Notes: generated from the letters alone by a model not told the origin. 64,000 nucleotides of DNA from Corynebacterium doosanense CAU 212 = DSM 45436 (GCF_000767055.1 NZ_CP006764.1:1984001-2048000), one strand, 5' to 3'. Positions 25,900 to 34,740 are shown, counted from the first letter of the stretch. Numbers and translations are program-made.

Positions 25900-26151
25900 A
25901 TGATTCAGTTCGTTGTCGGCGCGGCCGCCGGATACGTCTTCGGCACGAAGGCGGGCCGGAAGCGTTACCACCAGATCCGGCAGGGCGCGGAGACCGTGGC
26001 CAACTCGCCGCTGACCCGCCAGGTGGTCTCCTCGGCGCGCAAGACCATCGCCAACCGCATTGATCCGCAGCCGCGCATGCGTGAGGTGAAGAACCTCAAC
26101 CGCTCGGAGCGCATCGAGGGCCAGGCGATCCTCGAGCACGACGAGGACTAG
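25900..26151 (+). CDS. Unrecognised small protein with N-terminal hydrophobic segment, 83 residues
   Basis: MIQFVVGAAAGYVFGTKAGRK resembles the short glycine-rich membrane insertion of YtxH-like proteins; the rest is basic and helical. GGGAGAA precedes the ATG. A protein of this size beside dnaG is common in corynebacteria, from memory rather than search. The stop overlaps the next convergent gene in CTAG. Confidence 0.65.
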   Translation: MIQFVVGAAAGYVFGTKAGRKRYHQIRQGAETVANSPLTRQVVSSARKTIANRIDPQPRMREVKNLNRSERIEGQAILEHDED

Positions 26152-26594
26152 AAACTGCTGTTCAGGAGCCGCTCCAGTTCGGCGCCCGGCGGCCGGTCGT
26201 CGAACCCGGTGCCCGACTCGCGCTCGACCCAGTCGATCACCTCGCGCCAGAGCCACAGTTTGTGGCCGCGCAGGTTGTCGAACATCGGCGGGAAATCCTC
26301 CCGCTTCGTCCACTTCCGCACCGTCTCCCGCTCGATTCCCGTCAACGCCGACAGTTCCGGCACCGACACCACCCCGGGTGAGACCCGCACCACCCGGACC
26401 CCGTCCACGGCGTGACGAAGCTTCTCGACGGCCCGTTCCACCACTTCCGGCGCGGCCGCCTCATCCGCGGCGAGCACGGTGAGGGTGTCCACCCCCTTGT
26501 GCCGCGCGAGCTCACCGTCGGTGAACGCCTCCGCCAGGCCCGCGAACTCGTCGTCGCCCGCGTGGATGCCGCGCAGGTGCAGGGTGATCTCCAC
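26148..26594 (-). CDS. Unrecognised protein with C-terminal helix-turn-helix, 148 residues
   Basis: The N-terminal half is an acidic alpha/beta region. The C-terminal half contains VSVPELSALTGIERETVRKWTK followed by FPPMFDNLRGHKLWLWREV, which reads as an AlpA/MerR-type DNA-binding helix-turn-helix. It starts at a GTG 5 bases after the dnaG stop, so it is probably translated with dnaG. Role unknown. Confidence 0.7.
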   Translation of the reverse strand: MEITLHLRGIHAGDDEFAGLAEAFTDGELARHKGVDTLTVLAADEAAAPEVVERAVEKLRHAVDGVRVVRVSPGVVSVPELSALTGIERETVRKWTKREDFPPMFDNLRGHKLWLWREVIDWVERESGTGFDDRPPGAELERLLNSSF

Positions 26595-26599
26595 ACCCG

Positions 26600-28504
26600 T
26601 CAGCGGAAGGCCCGGTCGTTGAGTTCCCGCCTGGCCTGCTCGAGCGCCACCAGGTCCGAGAAGAGGCTGTTGTAAGCCTGCTCGTCGTCGGAGGGGCGCA
26701 TCCGCTGCAGCCGGGCCTTGAGCTGGGAGATCTCGTTGCCCACCCGCTGCTCCTGCAGGCGGGAGAGCACCTGGTCGGCGTAGGCGGGCATGTCGTGGTC
26801 GCTGATGATCTCCTCGACGGCGAGCTCGGAGACGAAGTTGCGCCCGGAGTAGTCGAGCATCTCCCCCGCCACCGAGGAGATCCAGTCCACCCCGCCGGAC
26901 CGCGCGGCGCTGAGGCCGCCGGCCGCGGTGATGGCGGTGCGCACGGCGCGGTAGGCGTCGTTGGTGAAGGCGTCGTCGGCGAGGCCGTCGAAGTAGGTGC
27001 CGGCGGCCTCCGGTTCCTGCAGGGCGAGCTTGATGGCCTCACGCTCCGGCCAGAGCCGGGGGTCCCGCGGGTTCGGCGGGATGACCATGGCGGTGTCCTG
27101 CGTACTGGTCGAGGACGCCTGGTCGAACCGGGTGGCGCGACCGAAGCGCTCCTTCTTCTCGGTCTTTGGTTTCTTAGCCTCCTCGCGCACCTGGCGCACG
27201 ATCTCGTCGGGGTCGGGCCAGCCGACCCAGCCGGCGAGCAGGCGGGCGTATTCGGTGCGCAGTACCTGGTCGCGGATCCCGGCGACGACGGGGATGGCGC
27301 GGCGCAGCGCCTGCAGGCGCCCCTCGGGAGTGTCGGTGCGGTACTCGTTGATGAGCGAGTCGATGACAAACTCGAACATGGGCACACGGGAGGCGACGAG
27401 GTCGCGGACCGCGGCGTCGCCCTTGTTCAGGCGCAGGTCGCAGGGGTCCTGCCCCTCGGGTGCCACGGCGACGAAGGACTGGCCGGTGAAGTCCTGGTCC
27501 CCCTCGAAGGCACGCATCGCGGCCTTCTGCCCGGCCTCGTCGCCGTCGAAGGTGTAGATCAGCTCGCCGCGGAAGTAGGAGTCGTCGAGCATGAGCCGAC
27601 GCAGGATCTGCAGGTGGTCCCCGCCGAACGCCGTGCCGGAGGACGCCACCGCCGTGGTGATGCCGGCGGCATGCATGGCCATGACGTCGGTGTAGCCCTC
27701 CACCACGACGGCCTGGTGCGAGGCGGCGATGTTCTTCTTGGCCAGATCGAGCCCGAAGAGCACCTTGGATTTGTGGTAGAGCATCGTGTCCGCGGTGTTC
27801 ATGTACTTGCCCATGGGATCGTCGTCGAACAGCTTGCGCGCGCCGAAGCCGATGACGTTGCCCGAGAGATCCTTGATGGGCCACAGCAGCCGGCGGCGGA
27901 ATTTGTCGATCGGCCCGCGCCTGCCCATCGTCGACAGGCCCGCGGCCTCGAGCTCCGGGAAATCGAACCCCTTGCGCAGCAGGTGTTTGGTCATGGAGTC
28001 CCAGCCGTCGGGCGCGTAGCCGCACTCGAAGTGGAGGATGATCTCCTTGCCGAACCCGCGCTCGAGCAGGAAGTTGCGTGCCACGGCCGCCTCCGGGGTC
28101 TCCAGCTGCTCCCGGTAGTAGGCGTGGGCGGCCTTGTTCGCGGCGATGAGCCGCTGGCGGGTGCCGGGTTTCTCGTTGCGGGCGCCGGTTGATCCACCCT
28201 GGTAGTTGATGTGGAAGCCGATCTTCTGGGCGACCGTCTCCACCGCCTCGGGGAAGGAGAGCTGCTCCATCTCCATGAGGAAGGAGAAGACGTCGCCGCC
28301 CTTGCCCGTGGAGAAGCAGTGGTAGTAGCCGCGGGCGGGGCGCACGTGGAAGGACGGGGTGCGTTCGTCCTTGAACGGGCTCAGGCCCTTGAGCGAGTCG
28401 GATCCGGCGGGTTTGAGCTGGACGTATTCCCCGACGATCTCGTCGATGGCGGCGCGCTCACGAATAGCCTCGATGTCGCTCTCCGGAATACGTCCCTGTG
28501 CCAT
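26600..28504 (-). CDS. dnaG: DNA primase with degenerate zinc-binding domain
   Basis: Makes RNA primers at the replication fork. 634 residues in three domains: zinc-binding (1-100), TOPRIM polymerase (about 260-345, with VVVEGYTDVMAMHAAGI and YTFDGDEAGQ) and a C-terminal DnaB-binding helical domain. The zinc site is unusual: the CxxH...CxxC ligands read S42, K45, C63, T66 (LSPFKDERTPSF and YHCFSTGKGG), so only one of four remains while the surrounding residues are conserved. The ATG at 28504 is 7 bases from TAGTCT (28512-28517), leaderless. A perfect DnaA box lies upstream. The downstream HTH gene follows within 5 bases. Confidence 0.95.
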   Translation of the reverse strand: MAQGRIPESDIEAIRERAAIDEIVGEYVQLKPAGSDSLKGLSPFKDERTPSFHVRPARGYYHCFSTGKGGDVFSFLMEMEQLSFPEAVETVAQKIGFHINYQGGSTGARNEKPGTRQRLIAANKAAHAYYREQLETPEAAVARNFLLERGFGKEIILHFECGYAPDGWDSMTKHLLRKGFDFPELEAAGLSTMGRRGPIDKFRRRLLWPIKDLSGNVIGFGARKLFDDDPMGKYMNTADTMLYHKSKVLFGLDLAKKNIAASHQAVVVEGYTDVMAMHAAGITTAVASSGTAFGGDHLQILRRLMLDDSYFRGELIYTFDGDEAGQKAAMRAFEGDQDFTGQSFVAVAPEGQDPCDLRLNKGDAAVRDLVASRVPMFEFVIDSLINEYRTDTPEGRLQALRRAIPVVAGIRDQVLRTEYARLLAGWVGWPDPDEIVRQVREEAKKPKTEKKERFGRATRFDQASSTSTQDTAMVIPPNPRDPRLWPEREAIKLALQEPEAAGTYFDGLADDAFTNDAYRAVRTAITAAGGLSAARSGGVDWISSVAGEMLDYSGRNFVSELAVEEIISDHDMPAYADQVLSRLQEQRVGNEISQLKARLQRMRPSDDEQAYNSLFSDLVALEQARRELNDRAFR

Positions 28505-28511
28505 GTGGGAC

Positions 28512-28517
28512 AGACTA
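28512..28517 (-). promoter_or_regulatory. -10 box TAGTCT of leaderless dnaG
   Basis: Seven bases separate it from the dnaG ATG; there is no ribosome-binding site. Confidence 0.65.
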
Positions 28518-28544
28518 CCGCGTCTGGCAAACCACACCCCGGGG

Positions 28545-28553
28545 TTATCCACA
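28545..28553 (+). promoter_or_regulatory. DnaA box TTATCCACA between dnaG and RNase gene
   Basis: An exact match to the consensus DnaA box, about 30 bases upstream of the dnaG -10 box and 54 bases before the RNase start. A single copy only, so not an origin. Confidence 0.6.
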
Positions 28554-28606
28554 GGCCCAGCAGGTCCGGTTCTGTGAACGGGGGGTGGCCGTGAGACGAT
28601 GGAGTC

Positions 28607-29032
28607 ATGGCCGAAGGAAAATCCCCGCTGAAGAGGGCCGGCGCCGCGATCGGCGGGCTGCTGCTCGCCGTCGTGGCCGGATACCTCGGGCTCGACCAGG
28701 CGCAGGAGCGCGGCTCCGGAACGGACAGCTCCGGCACCTGTGCCCTGGATTCCCTTCCCGACGAGGCGGAGGAGACGGCCGCCGACATCAACGCCGGCGG
28801 GCCCTACGACTTCCCCGACAACGACAACCAGCGCTTCGGCAACTACGAGGGTGTGCTTCCTGACCAGGATTCCGGGTACTACCGGGAATACACCGTCGTC
28901 ACGCCGGGCCTGGATCACCGCGGGCCGCGCCGGATCGTCACCGGCGGCGGCACGGAGGAAGACCCCGAGACCTGGCACTACACCGATGACCACTACGAGT
29001 CCTTCTGCGAGATCCCCGATGCCGACACGTAA
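28607..29032 (+). CDS. Secreted guanyl-specific ribonuclease (RNase Sa / barnase family)
   Basis: A 141-residue exported RNase. The N-terminal signal/anchor KRAGAAIGGLLLAVVAGYLG is followed by a mature domain aligning end to end with RNase Sa: SSGTCALDSLP, NYEGVLPDQDSGYYREYTVV, DHRGPRRIVTGG, YTDDHYESF. The catalytic set is E94, R105/R109 and H129, and C45/C134 stand where RNase Sa has its disulfide. It cleaves RNA 3' of G. The next gene overlaps by 14 bases and encodes the likely inhibitor. Confidence 0.9.
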   Translation: MAEGKSPLKRAGAAIGGLLLAVVAGYLGLDQAQERGSGTDSSGTCALDSLPDEAEETAADINAGGPYDFPDNDNQRFGNYEGVLPDQDSGYYREYTVVTPGLDHRGPRRIVTGGGTEEDPETWHYTDDHYESFCEIPDADT

Positions 29033-29276
29033 CTCCGCCATTCTGCTGACCTCCGAGGTCGGTTCCCGCGGGCAGTTCTTCACCGCCCTGGCCTCCGCGC
29101 TGCGCCTGCCCGACCGCGGGCACCGCCCCGCCCCGACCAACCTCGACGACATGGCCGACCTGCTCCGCGAGACCCACGTGGACAAGGTCATCTGCAGCCA
29201 CTGCTCCCTGGACCATTCGGACGAGCATGCGCTGCGGCAGGTCTTCGACGACCTCGGCATCGCGTGGGTGCGCTGA
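29019..29276 (+). CDS. Barstar-like RNase inhibitor
   Basis: An 85-residue protein starting inside the last codons of the RNase gene. The centre TNLDDMADLLRETHVDKVIC matches the barstar pattern N-L-D-A-L-x-D-x-L around the RNase-binding helix, followed by a helix and a final beta strand (LGIAWVR). It should neutralise RNase that fails to leave the cytoplasm. The recognition is by pattern and position; binding has to be inferred. Confidence 0.8.
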   Translation: MPTRNSAILLTSEVGSRGQFFTALASALRLPDRGHRPAPTNLDDMADLLRETHVDKVICSHCSLDHSDEHALRQVFDDLGIAWVR

Positions 29277-29277
29277 C

Positions 29278-29835
29278 ATGGACTGGGACAGCATCGGGGT
29301 GTCGGATTCACCGCTCATCGACGTCGCCTCCGACGCCCTCGCCATGGGCGAGCCGTCGTGGCCCCGCGGCTACCAGCGTTACCGCATCGTCCGCACCTGG
29401 CAGTCGCTGATCCTGGCCTCGGAGGGCCTGGGCCCCACCGAGCTGTACCTGGAGATGCCCACCGCCCAGGGCTGGCTGACCGCGCAGGTGCGCAACCAGT
29501 GGCAGTTCGACCTGCTGAGTACGCTCTGCCGCTCGCTGGTGACCGCGCAGTGGCCGGACACCCCGTTCGTCGTCACCGCGCCCGCGCCCTTCAGCGCTCC
29601 CCCGCCACTGACCGACGGGCAAGTTATGGCAGCGGCCATCGGCGTCCCCGTGCCCGGCCGCAGCTCGGAGGCGCTCCCGGTGACACCCCTGACCGCCCGG
29701 GAGCTCGCGTTCCTCCACGGCGGCGGCGCGCTTGACCCGGTCATTCAGGCCCGACAGGAGATGGGTTTCCACCACGTCGTGGTAGATGCCCCGGAGGTGA
29801 CGTCGCTTATCGACGACCGCCTGCCTACCCCATGA
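29278..29835 (+). CDS. Unrecognised protein co-transcribed with RNase and inhibitor
   Basis: A 185-residue soluble protein starting one base after the inhibitor stop (TGACATG). It has Pro-rich middle segments and the ends MDWDSIGVSD and SLIDDRLPTP; no signal peptide or membrane helix. No family recognised. The tight spacing places it in the RNase operon, so a role in RNase handling is a guess from position only. It overlaps dgt by 11 bases. Confidence 0.7.
   Translation: MDWDSIGVSDSPLIDVASDALAMGEPSWPRGYQRYRIVRTWQSLILASEGLGPTELYLEMPTAQGWLTAQVRNQWQFDLLSTLCRSLVTAQWPDTPFVVTAPAPFSAPPPLTDGQVMAAAIGVPVPGRSSEALPVTPLTARELAFLHGGGALDPVIQARQEMGFHHVVVDAPEVTSLIDDRLPTP
29806..29815 (-). repeat. CGTCGATAAG motif 6
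   Basis: Near the 3' end of the third gene of the RNase operon, CTT-ATC-GAC. Confidence 0.9.
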
Positions 29836-31099
29836 ATCCAGCGAGCCCCGCCGACTGCTGAGCCACCCGCTCCAGCCGGGACTCCGTCATGGACGCCATC
29901 TGGTCGATGATCACGCGGTGACGCTCGCGATCGTCCGCAGCGTTCTCAAACCAGGCCCGGAACATCGGATCCAGCCCGCCGGCGCCGCTGGCGTGCAGGT
30001 AGTCATGCACCCGGAAGATGCGCTCGCGCTGGCGGTCCTGACGCTGCTTGTGGCGGGGTTCGTCCATGACGTAGAGCACGGCGATCGACTTGAGCAGCAC
30101 CACCTCGGCGCCGGCCAGGCTGGGCACCACCAGCGCGCCGTTCTCCCTGCCCAGGGGGTCCGGCCCGGTCGCCGCGAGGGTGGCGGAGACGCTGGCGCCG
30201 ACGAACCGGCCGACCAGCTCCGAGGTCAGCCTCTTGAGGTCCACGTAGCCCTGCAGGCTGCCGTCGAAATCCGCGGCGGCCGCGACGATGGGGAGCTCGC
30301 GCAGGGAGGCGGCGGCGTCGAGAAGCTCCTCCACGTTGCCGCCGAACGCCTGCGCGCCCTTCTCCGCCAGCGACACCAACTCGACTAGGTCCCAGAGGAC
30401 CTTGAGGCTCACGCGGCCGGAGACGATCCCGTCCTCGACGTCGTGCACCGAGTAGGCGATGTCGTCGGACCAGTCCATGACCTGGGCCTCGATCGGCGGG
30501 CGGGCATCGGAGTGGCCCTCACGGACCCAAGCGAGAATCTCCGCGTCCTCGTCGTAGGCGGAGTACTTCCGGTTCTCCGAGCCGTCTGGGTTGGTGCGGG
30601 TCACCGGGTACTTGCACGCCGCGTCCAGGGCGGCGCGGGTGAGGTTGAGGCCAAGAGACTCGCCACCCGGCCCGAGGATCTTCGGCTCCAGGCGGGTGAG
30701 AATCCGCAGTGTCTGCGCGTTGCCCTCGAAGCCGCCGCAGTCCTGCGCGACCTCGTTGAGCGCCAACTCGCCGTTGTGGCCGTAGGGCGGGTGCCCGATG
30801 TCGTGGGTCAGCCCCGCCATCTCACACAGGTCCGGGTTCAGGCCCAGGCCCGATCCGATGCCCCGGGAAATCTGCGCTACCTCCAGGGAATGGGTCAGGC
30901 GCGTGCGCGGGGTGTCGCCGTCGCGGGGGCCGACGACCTGCGTCTTGTCGGCGAGGCGTCGCAAAGCCGCCGAGTGCAGCACCCGGGCCCGGTCCCGGGA
31001 GAACGCGTCCCGGTTGTCCGGTTCACCGTCACCGAGCTGGCTGGACTTGGGGCCTTCCGCCCCACGACGCTCGGTGTCCGCGGCCGTGTAGTCGTACAC
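29825..31099 (-). CDS. dgt: Deoxyguanosinetriphosphate triphosphohydrolase-like protein
   Basis: A 424-residue HD-domain enzyme that cleaves dNTPs to deoxynucleoside and triphosphate. It has SRDRARVLHSAALRRLADKT, TRLTHSLEVAQ and the metal-binding AGLTHDIGHPPYGHNGE, with the later Asp in QVMDWSDDIAYSVHD. It starts at a GTG (31099) with GAGGAG very close upstream, inside the stop region of the YdcF gene, so the two are coupled. The order with dnaG downstream is usual in corynebacteria. Confidence 0.92.
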   Translation of the reverse strand: MYDYTAADTERRGAEGPKSSQLGDGEPDNRDAFSRDRARVLHSAALRRLADKTQVVGPRDGDTPRTRLTHSLEVAQISRGIGSGLGLNPDLCEMAGLTHDIGHPPYGHNGELALNEVAQDCGGFEGNAQTLRILTRLEPKILGPGGESLGLNLTRAALDAACKYPVTRTNPDGSENRKYSAYDEDAEILAWVREGHSDARPPIEAQVMDWSDDIAYSVHDVEDGIVSGRVSLKVLWDLVELVSLAEKGAQAFGGNVEELLDAAASLRELPIVAAAADFDGSLQGYVDLKRLTSELVGRFVGASVSATLAATGPDPLGRENGALVVPSLAGAEVVLLKSIAVLYVMDEPRHKQRQDRQRERIFRVHDYLHASGAGGLDPMFRAWFENAADDRERHRVIIDQMASMTESRLERVAQQSAGLAGFMG

Positions 31100-31105
31100 A
31101 TCTCC

Positions 31106-31765
31106 TCATTTCCCGGCGCGGATGTGCTCATGCCGCGCCCTTCTCGACGGCCGGAGAGCCCCCTCGCACCTCCGCAAACTGTCCTCCACCCTATCCGCCG
31201 CGCGTGCCCCGGCCAGCAGGAACACGTCGGCGACCAGCAATCCGCCCACCTCATGGGCGAGAGTGAGCCACCACTGTCTCACGGGGAACCGCACCGGGCA
31301 GTACGGCGTGGGTGAGACCACCGCGTCCAGGCCCACCGAGCGGAAGATCTTCTCCGTGCGCAGCGCGTGGTGGGGATCGGTCACCGCCACCACCCGGCCG
31401 GGGTTTTGCGCGGCCAACGCCTCGGCGGAGGTCCGGGTGTCCGACCCCACCTCCAGCGCGGTGATCCGGTCGGCGGATATGCCCTGCTCGAGGAGAAAGG
31501 TGCGCGACACCCCGGCCTCGGCGAACCTGTCCCCCGGCAATGACCCACCCAGCGTGAACACCTTCGCCTCCGGCCAGCGGCGGGCGAGGTCACGGGCGTG
31601 CTCGAGCCTGCCCAGCAGCTGGCGCGAGGAACGGCCGTCGTACTGCGCGGTCCCCAGTACCGCGACCGCGCCCGGGTTCTCTCCCGCGTCCCGGCGCCGA
31701 CGGGCGTGGACGAGGATGCGCAGCGGGTAGGCGGCCGGGGCGAGGGCGAACAGGAGGCGTTTCAT
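31106..31765 (-). CDS. YdcF/SanA family (DUF218) protein
   Basis: A 219-residue protein with a short hydrophobic N-terminus and the DUF218 pattern VAVLGTAQYDGRSS, RWPEAKVFTLGGS, GSDTRTSAEALA and VAVTDPHHALR. Members act at the cell envelope, and some affect vancomycin sensitivity; the enzymatic role is unclear. It is followed by dgt with a 6-base gap. A CATACT box 8 bases before the ATG may be its -10. Confidence 0.83.
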   Translation of the reverse strand: MKRLLFALAPAAYPLRILVHARRRRDAGENPGAVAVLGTAQYDGRSSRQLLGRLEHARDLARRWPEAKVFTLGGSLPGDRFAEAGVSRTFLLEQGISADRITALEVGSDTRTSAEALAAQNPGRVVAVTDPHHALRTEKIFRSVGLDAVVSPTPYCPVRFPVRQWWLTLAHEVGGLLVADVFLLAGARAADRVEDSLRRCEGALRPSRRARHEHIRAGK

Positions 31766-31805
31766 CGTGAGTCAGTATGCCCGCCCGGTGAGTAGAGTTG
31801 TGCCC

Positions 31806-33824
31806 ATGAATCCGAAGTGTCGATCCTTCTCCCTCGCCCTGTGGTCCGTCGCCGCCGGCGGCCTCATCACCGGCATCGCCGGTGTCGCCACCGCCCCGTT
31901 CGCCGCGGCCGCCGACCTGCAGTTCTCGGCCCAGGCCACCTCAACCCAGCTGCGGCAGCCCGTCACCGACGATGCCGGTGTGCTCTCGGCCGCGGATGTC
32001 TCCGCCATCGAGGACGCCATCGCCCGGCTGCAGGACGAGAAGCAGCTCACCCTGCGGGTGGTTTACCTGGACAGCTTCGGCGGCCAGACGCCGGAGCAGT
32101 GGACCCGCTCGGCGGTCGACTCCTCCGGCGGGGGAAACATCGGTGTGTTCGCCGTCGCCACCGGGGACCGCCAGTACGGACTCCTGGGCGGCTCCGCCTG
32201 GAGCAACTCGGATCTGGACGCCTTCGACGCCGGTGCGCTCGACGCGCTGCGCGCCGGCGACTGGGCCGGGGCGCCCGTCGACGGCGCCGAAGCCATTCTC
32301 GGCCAGGGGGAGGTGTCCGGCGAGTCCGCGGCCTGGCTCGGCGCGGGTGGTGTCGGAGCCGTCGCCGCCGGCGGTGGCCTGTGGGCCTATTCGCGGCGAC
32401 AGAGCAAGAAGCAGCGTGGCGATGCCCTGGCCACCTCGCGGGAGCTCGACCCCGCTGACACCCGGCAGATCGCCTCGCTCCCCGTCGACACGCTCCGCGC
32501 GCGCAGCGAGGAGGTCATCGTGGCCACGGATGAGTCCGTCCGCGCAGCTCAGGAGGAACTGCAGGTCGCGTCGTCCGAGTTCGGCCCGGAACGCACCCGT
32601 CCCTTCCTCAAGGCGCTCAACGCGGCGAGCTCCGCCCTACAGCGGGCATACCAGACCCGCGCGCAGCTCAACGACTCCATCCCGGAGACCGAGCCCGAGC
32701 AGCGGGCCATGTACACCGACATCATCTCCAGCTGCGGCCAGGCCCAGCAGGCGCTCAACGAGGAGTCGGGGCACTTCGCCGAGCTGCGCAACCTGCTCAT
32801 CAACGCGTCCGCCAAGCTGGACGAGCTCACCCAGCGCACGGTCGATCTGCGCGCCCGCCTCGAGCCCGCCACGCAGACCCTGGCCGCGCTGCGCACGAAC
32901 TACTCCCCCGAGATGCTCACCAGCATCAACGACAACGACGACATGATCGACGAGGCCCTCGACCACGCCGAGTCCTCCCTCTCTCAGGCCAGGGCCCTGG
33001 AGGCGAAACCCGCCGGCCAGCAGGGCGGGCTGATCGACGCGATCCGCGAGTCCGAGCGGGCCATCGCGCTCGCCGACTCCCTGCTCCAGGGCATCGAACA
33101 CGCCGAGGCCAACATCTCGTCCGCGAAGACCAGCCTGCCCGGGCTGATCGCCGAGGTCGAGGGTGAGATCGCCGAGGCCGCGCAGCTCAAGGCCCGGGGC
33201 ACGAGCCAGGGCGCCGCCGTGAACTGGCCGGCTCTCGACGCCGCCGTCGCCGAGGCACAGCGCGGCCTCACCGAGGCCCGTTCCATCATGGACGCGGACC
33301 CGCTGAGTGCCCACAGCAACCTCATGGAGATTGACTCGCGTCTCGACGAGCAGCTCGACTCTGCGCGGGAAACCACCCAGTCCCAGGAACGACAGCTCGG
33401 ACTCTTCGACCAGCAGCTGTCCGCGGCGGTCTCCCAGCTGCAGGGTGCGGAGGATCTAATCGCCTCCCGCGGCCGTCTCATCGGCTCGCAGGCCCGCACC
33501 CACCTCGCGGAGGGGCAGCGACTCGCCGCGCAGGCGCAGACCCTGCGCCTGCGCGACACCCGTCAGGCCACGGAGTTCGCCCGCGCGGCCGGCACCGCGG
33601 CGCAGTACGCGGCCAAGTCTGCAAACGACGATGTTCGCGCCTACCAGCGTCGACAGGCCGCGCAGACCAGCGGGCAGCTGATCCAGGGCATGGTCATCGG
33701 CTCCATGCTCTCCGGCGGCGGCCGCGGTGGTTTCGGTGGCGGATTCGGCGGCGGTTTCGGAGGCGGCGGTGGCGGCTTCAGCGGTGGGGGCGGCGGCGGA
33801 GGCTTCCGCGGCGGCGGATTCTAG
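31806..33824 (+). CDS. Secreted/membrane TPM-domain protein with coiled coil and Gly-rich tail
   Basis: 672 residues: a signal peptide (to about 36, AAAADLQFSA), a TPM domain (about 50-165; VTDDAGVLSAADVSAIEDAI and LTLRVVYLDSFG), one membrane helix (WLGAGGVGAVAAGGGLWAY), a long cytoplasmic helical region of about 400 residues, and a Gly/Phe tail of about 35 residues (GGGFGG repeats). TPM proteins include phosphatases and photosystem repair factors; the role in actinobacteria is unknown. TAGAGT (31793-31798) is 7 bases from the ATG. The stop is in a shared CTAG. Confidence 0.85.
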   Translation: MNPKCRSFSLALWSVAAGGLITGIAGVATAPFAAAADLQFSAQATSTQLRQPVTDDAGVLSAADVSAIEDAIARLQDEKQLTLRVVYLDSFGGQTPEQWTRSAVDSSGGGNIGVFAVATGDRQYGLLGGSAWSNSDLDAFDAGALDALRAGDWAGAPVDGAEAILGQGEVSGESAAWLGAGGVGAVAAGGGLWAYSRRQSKKQRGDALATSRELDPADTRQIASLPVDTLRARSEEVIVATDESVRAAQEELQVASSEFGPERTRPFLKALNAASSALQRAYQTRAQLNDSIPETEPEQRAMYTDIISSCGQAQQALNEESGHFAELRNLLINASAKLDELTQRTVDLRARLEPATQTLAALRTNYSPEMLTSINDNDDMIDEALDHAESSLSQARALEAKPAGQQGGLIDAIRESERAIALADSLLQGIEHAEANISSAKTSLPGLIAEVEGEIAEAAQLKARGTSQGAAVNWPALDAAVAEAQRGLTEARSIMDADPLSAHSNLMEIDSRLDEQLDSARETTQSQERQLGLFDQQLSAAVSQLQGAEDLIASRGRLIGSQARTHLAEGQRLAAQAQTLRLRDTRQATEFARAAGTAAQYAAKSANDDVRAYQRRQAAQTSGQLIQGMVIGSMLSGGGRGGFGGGFGGGFGGGGGGFSGGGGGGGFRGGGF

Positions 33825-34234
33825 ATCCGGGTCTCCCGCTGGGGAGCGTCCACTAGGACACATCCCCAGGTGAGGAAGACGGCGTCGAGTAGCGGTAGTG
33901 CGACATCACGCCGCACCTCCACCTTCCCGGACAGCTGCGGGCGGATCTCCGCCACCACCCCGGTGGCGGTGCTGATGTCGCGCCGCTTGCGCCAGGGATT
34001 GCGCCGCGCCAGGACGTAGGTGCGCCCCTCGCAGTCGGCGTGCAGGATGGTCACGGTCAGGCCCTGCTGCCGCAGGCGCATCGAGCCGTCCGTCGAAGTC
34101 AGCTCGAACCGCGTGCGCCCACGCTCGAGCGGGACTCGCTGGCCGTCCACGTGCAGCACGGAGTCGGAGACGTGGGCGATCACTGAGCCGTCGTCGGCCA
34201 GCAACTCGTCGCCGTCCCAGACCCAGTGCTGCAT
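33821..34234 (-). CDS. Unrecognised conserved-type protein, 137 residues
   Basis: Mostly beta-strand sequence (LHVDGQRVPLERGRTRFELT) ending in a hydrophobic helix (LPLLDAVFLTWGCVLVDA). The ATG overlaps the stop of the preceding gene as TGATG, so translation is coupled to it. Similar layout (beta region, then C-terminal helix) suggests it and its upstream neighbour may be distant relatives; I cannot name the family. Confidence 0.65.
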   Translation of the reverse strand: MQHWVWDGDELLADDGSVIAHVSDSVLHVDGQRVPLERGRTRFELTSTDGSMRLRQQGLTVTILHADCEGRTYVLARRNPWRKRRDISTATGVVAEIRPQLSGKVEVRRDVALPLLDAVFLTWGCVLVDAPQRETRI

Positions 34235-34740
34235 CAGAGAATCCAGACCAGAACTGCGACGAGCGTGAGCAGCAGCATGCTGACGATCAGCGCGATACCC
34301 GCGTTGGTCTGTTTTGCGTCGAGGATCAGCCGGGCGAACCAGCTCAGCGCGATGGCCTCCTCCTCCGTGGGCTCACCCTCGCCGTCGAACTCGACGATCG
34401 CCCTGCGCACGCCGCGGTGGGCCCCGGTGAACTGACCGAACTTCTCGCCGGCCGCGTCCTCGATGACCCAGTCCTTGGAGGTCTCCCCCACCAGGTGGAA
34501 CGAGCGCTCGGCGACGGTGGCCTCGACCAGGGAGCCGCGTTTGAGGTTTCCCCGGGCGCGGAACTCGCGGCCGTCGGGAAGTGTCATCGAGGCGCCGGAC
34601 TTCGGGTCGACGTCGAGCGCCCACTGCTCCTCTCCGACCGTGGCGGTGCTCTCCGTGAAGACTGCGAGATCACGCACCCCGTCCTCCTCCCGGAGGATCG
34701 GTGCACGGGGGTCGGAGCGGTCCCAGCTTGTGTAGCGCAT
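34234..34740 (-). CDS. Unrecognised membrane-anchored protein, 168 residues
   Basis: A beta-rich soluble part (residues 20-125) is followed by a C-terminal helix, GIALIVSMLLLTLVAVLVWIL. It starts in a TGATG overlap with the glyS stop, making a three-gene coupled run glyS - this gene - 33821. The function of such glyS followers is unknown to me. Confidence 0.68.
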   Translation of the reverse strand: MRYTSWDRSDPRAPILREEDGVRDLAVFTESTATVGEEQWALDVDPKSGASMTLPDGREFRARGNLKRGSLVEATVAERSFHLVGETSKDWVIEDAAGEKFGQFTGAHRGVRRAIVEFDGEGEPTEEEAIALSWFARLILDAKQTNAGIALIVSMLLLTLVAVLVWIL

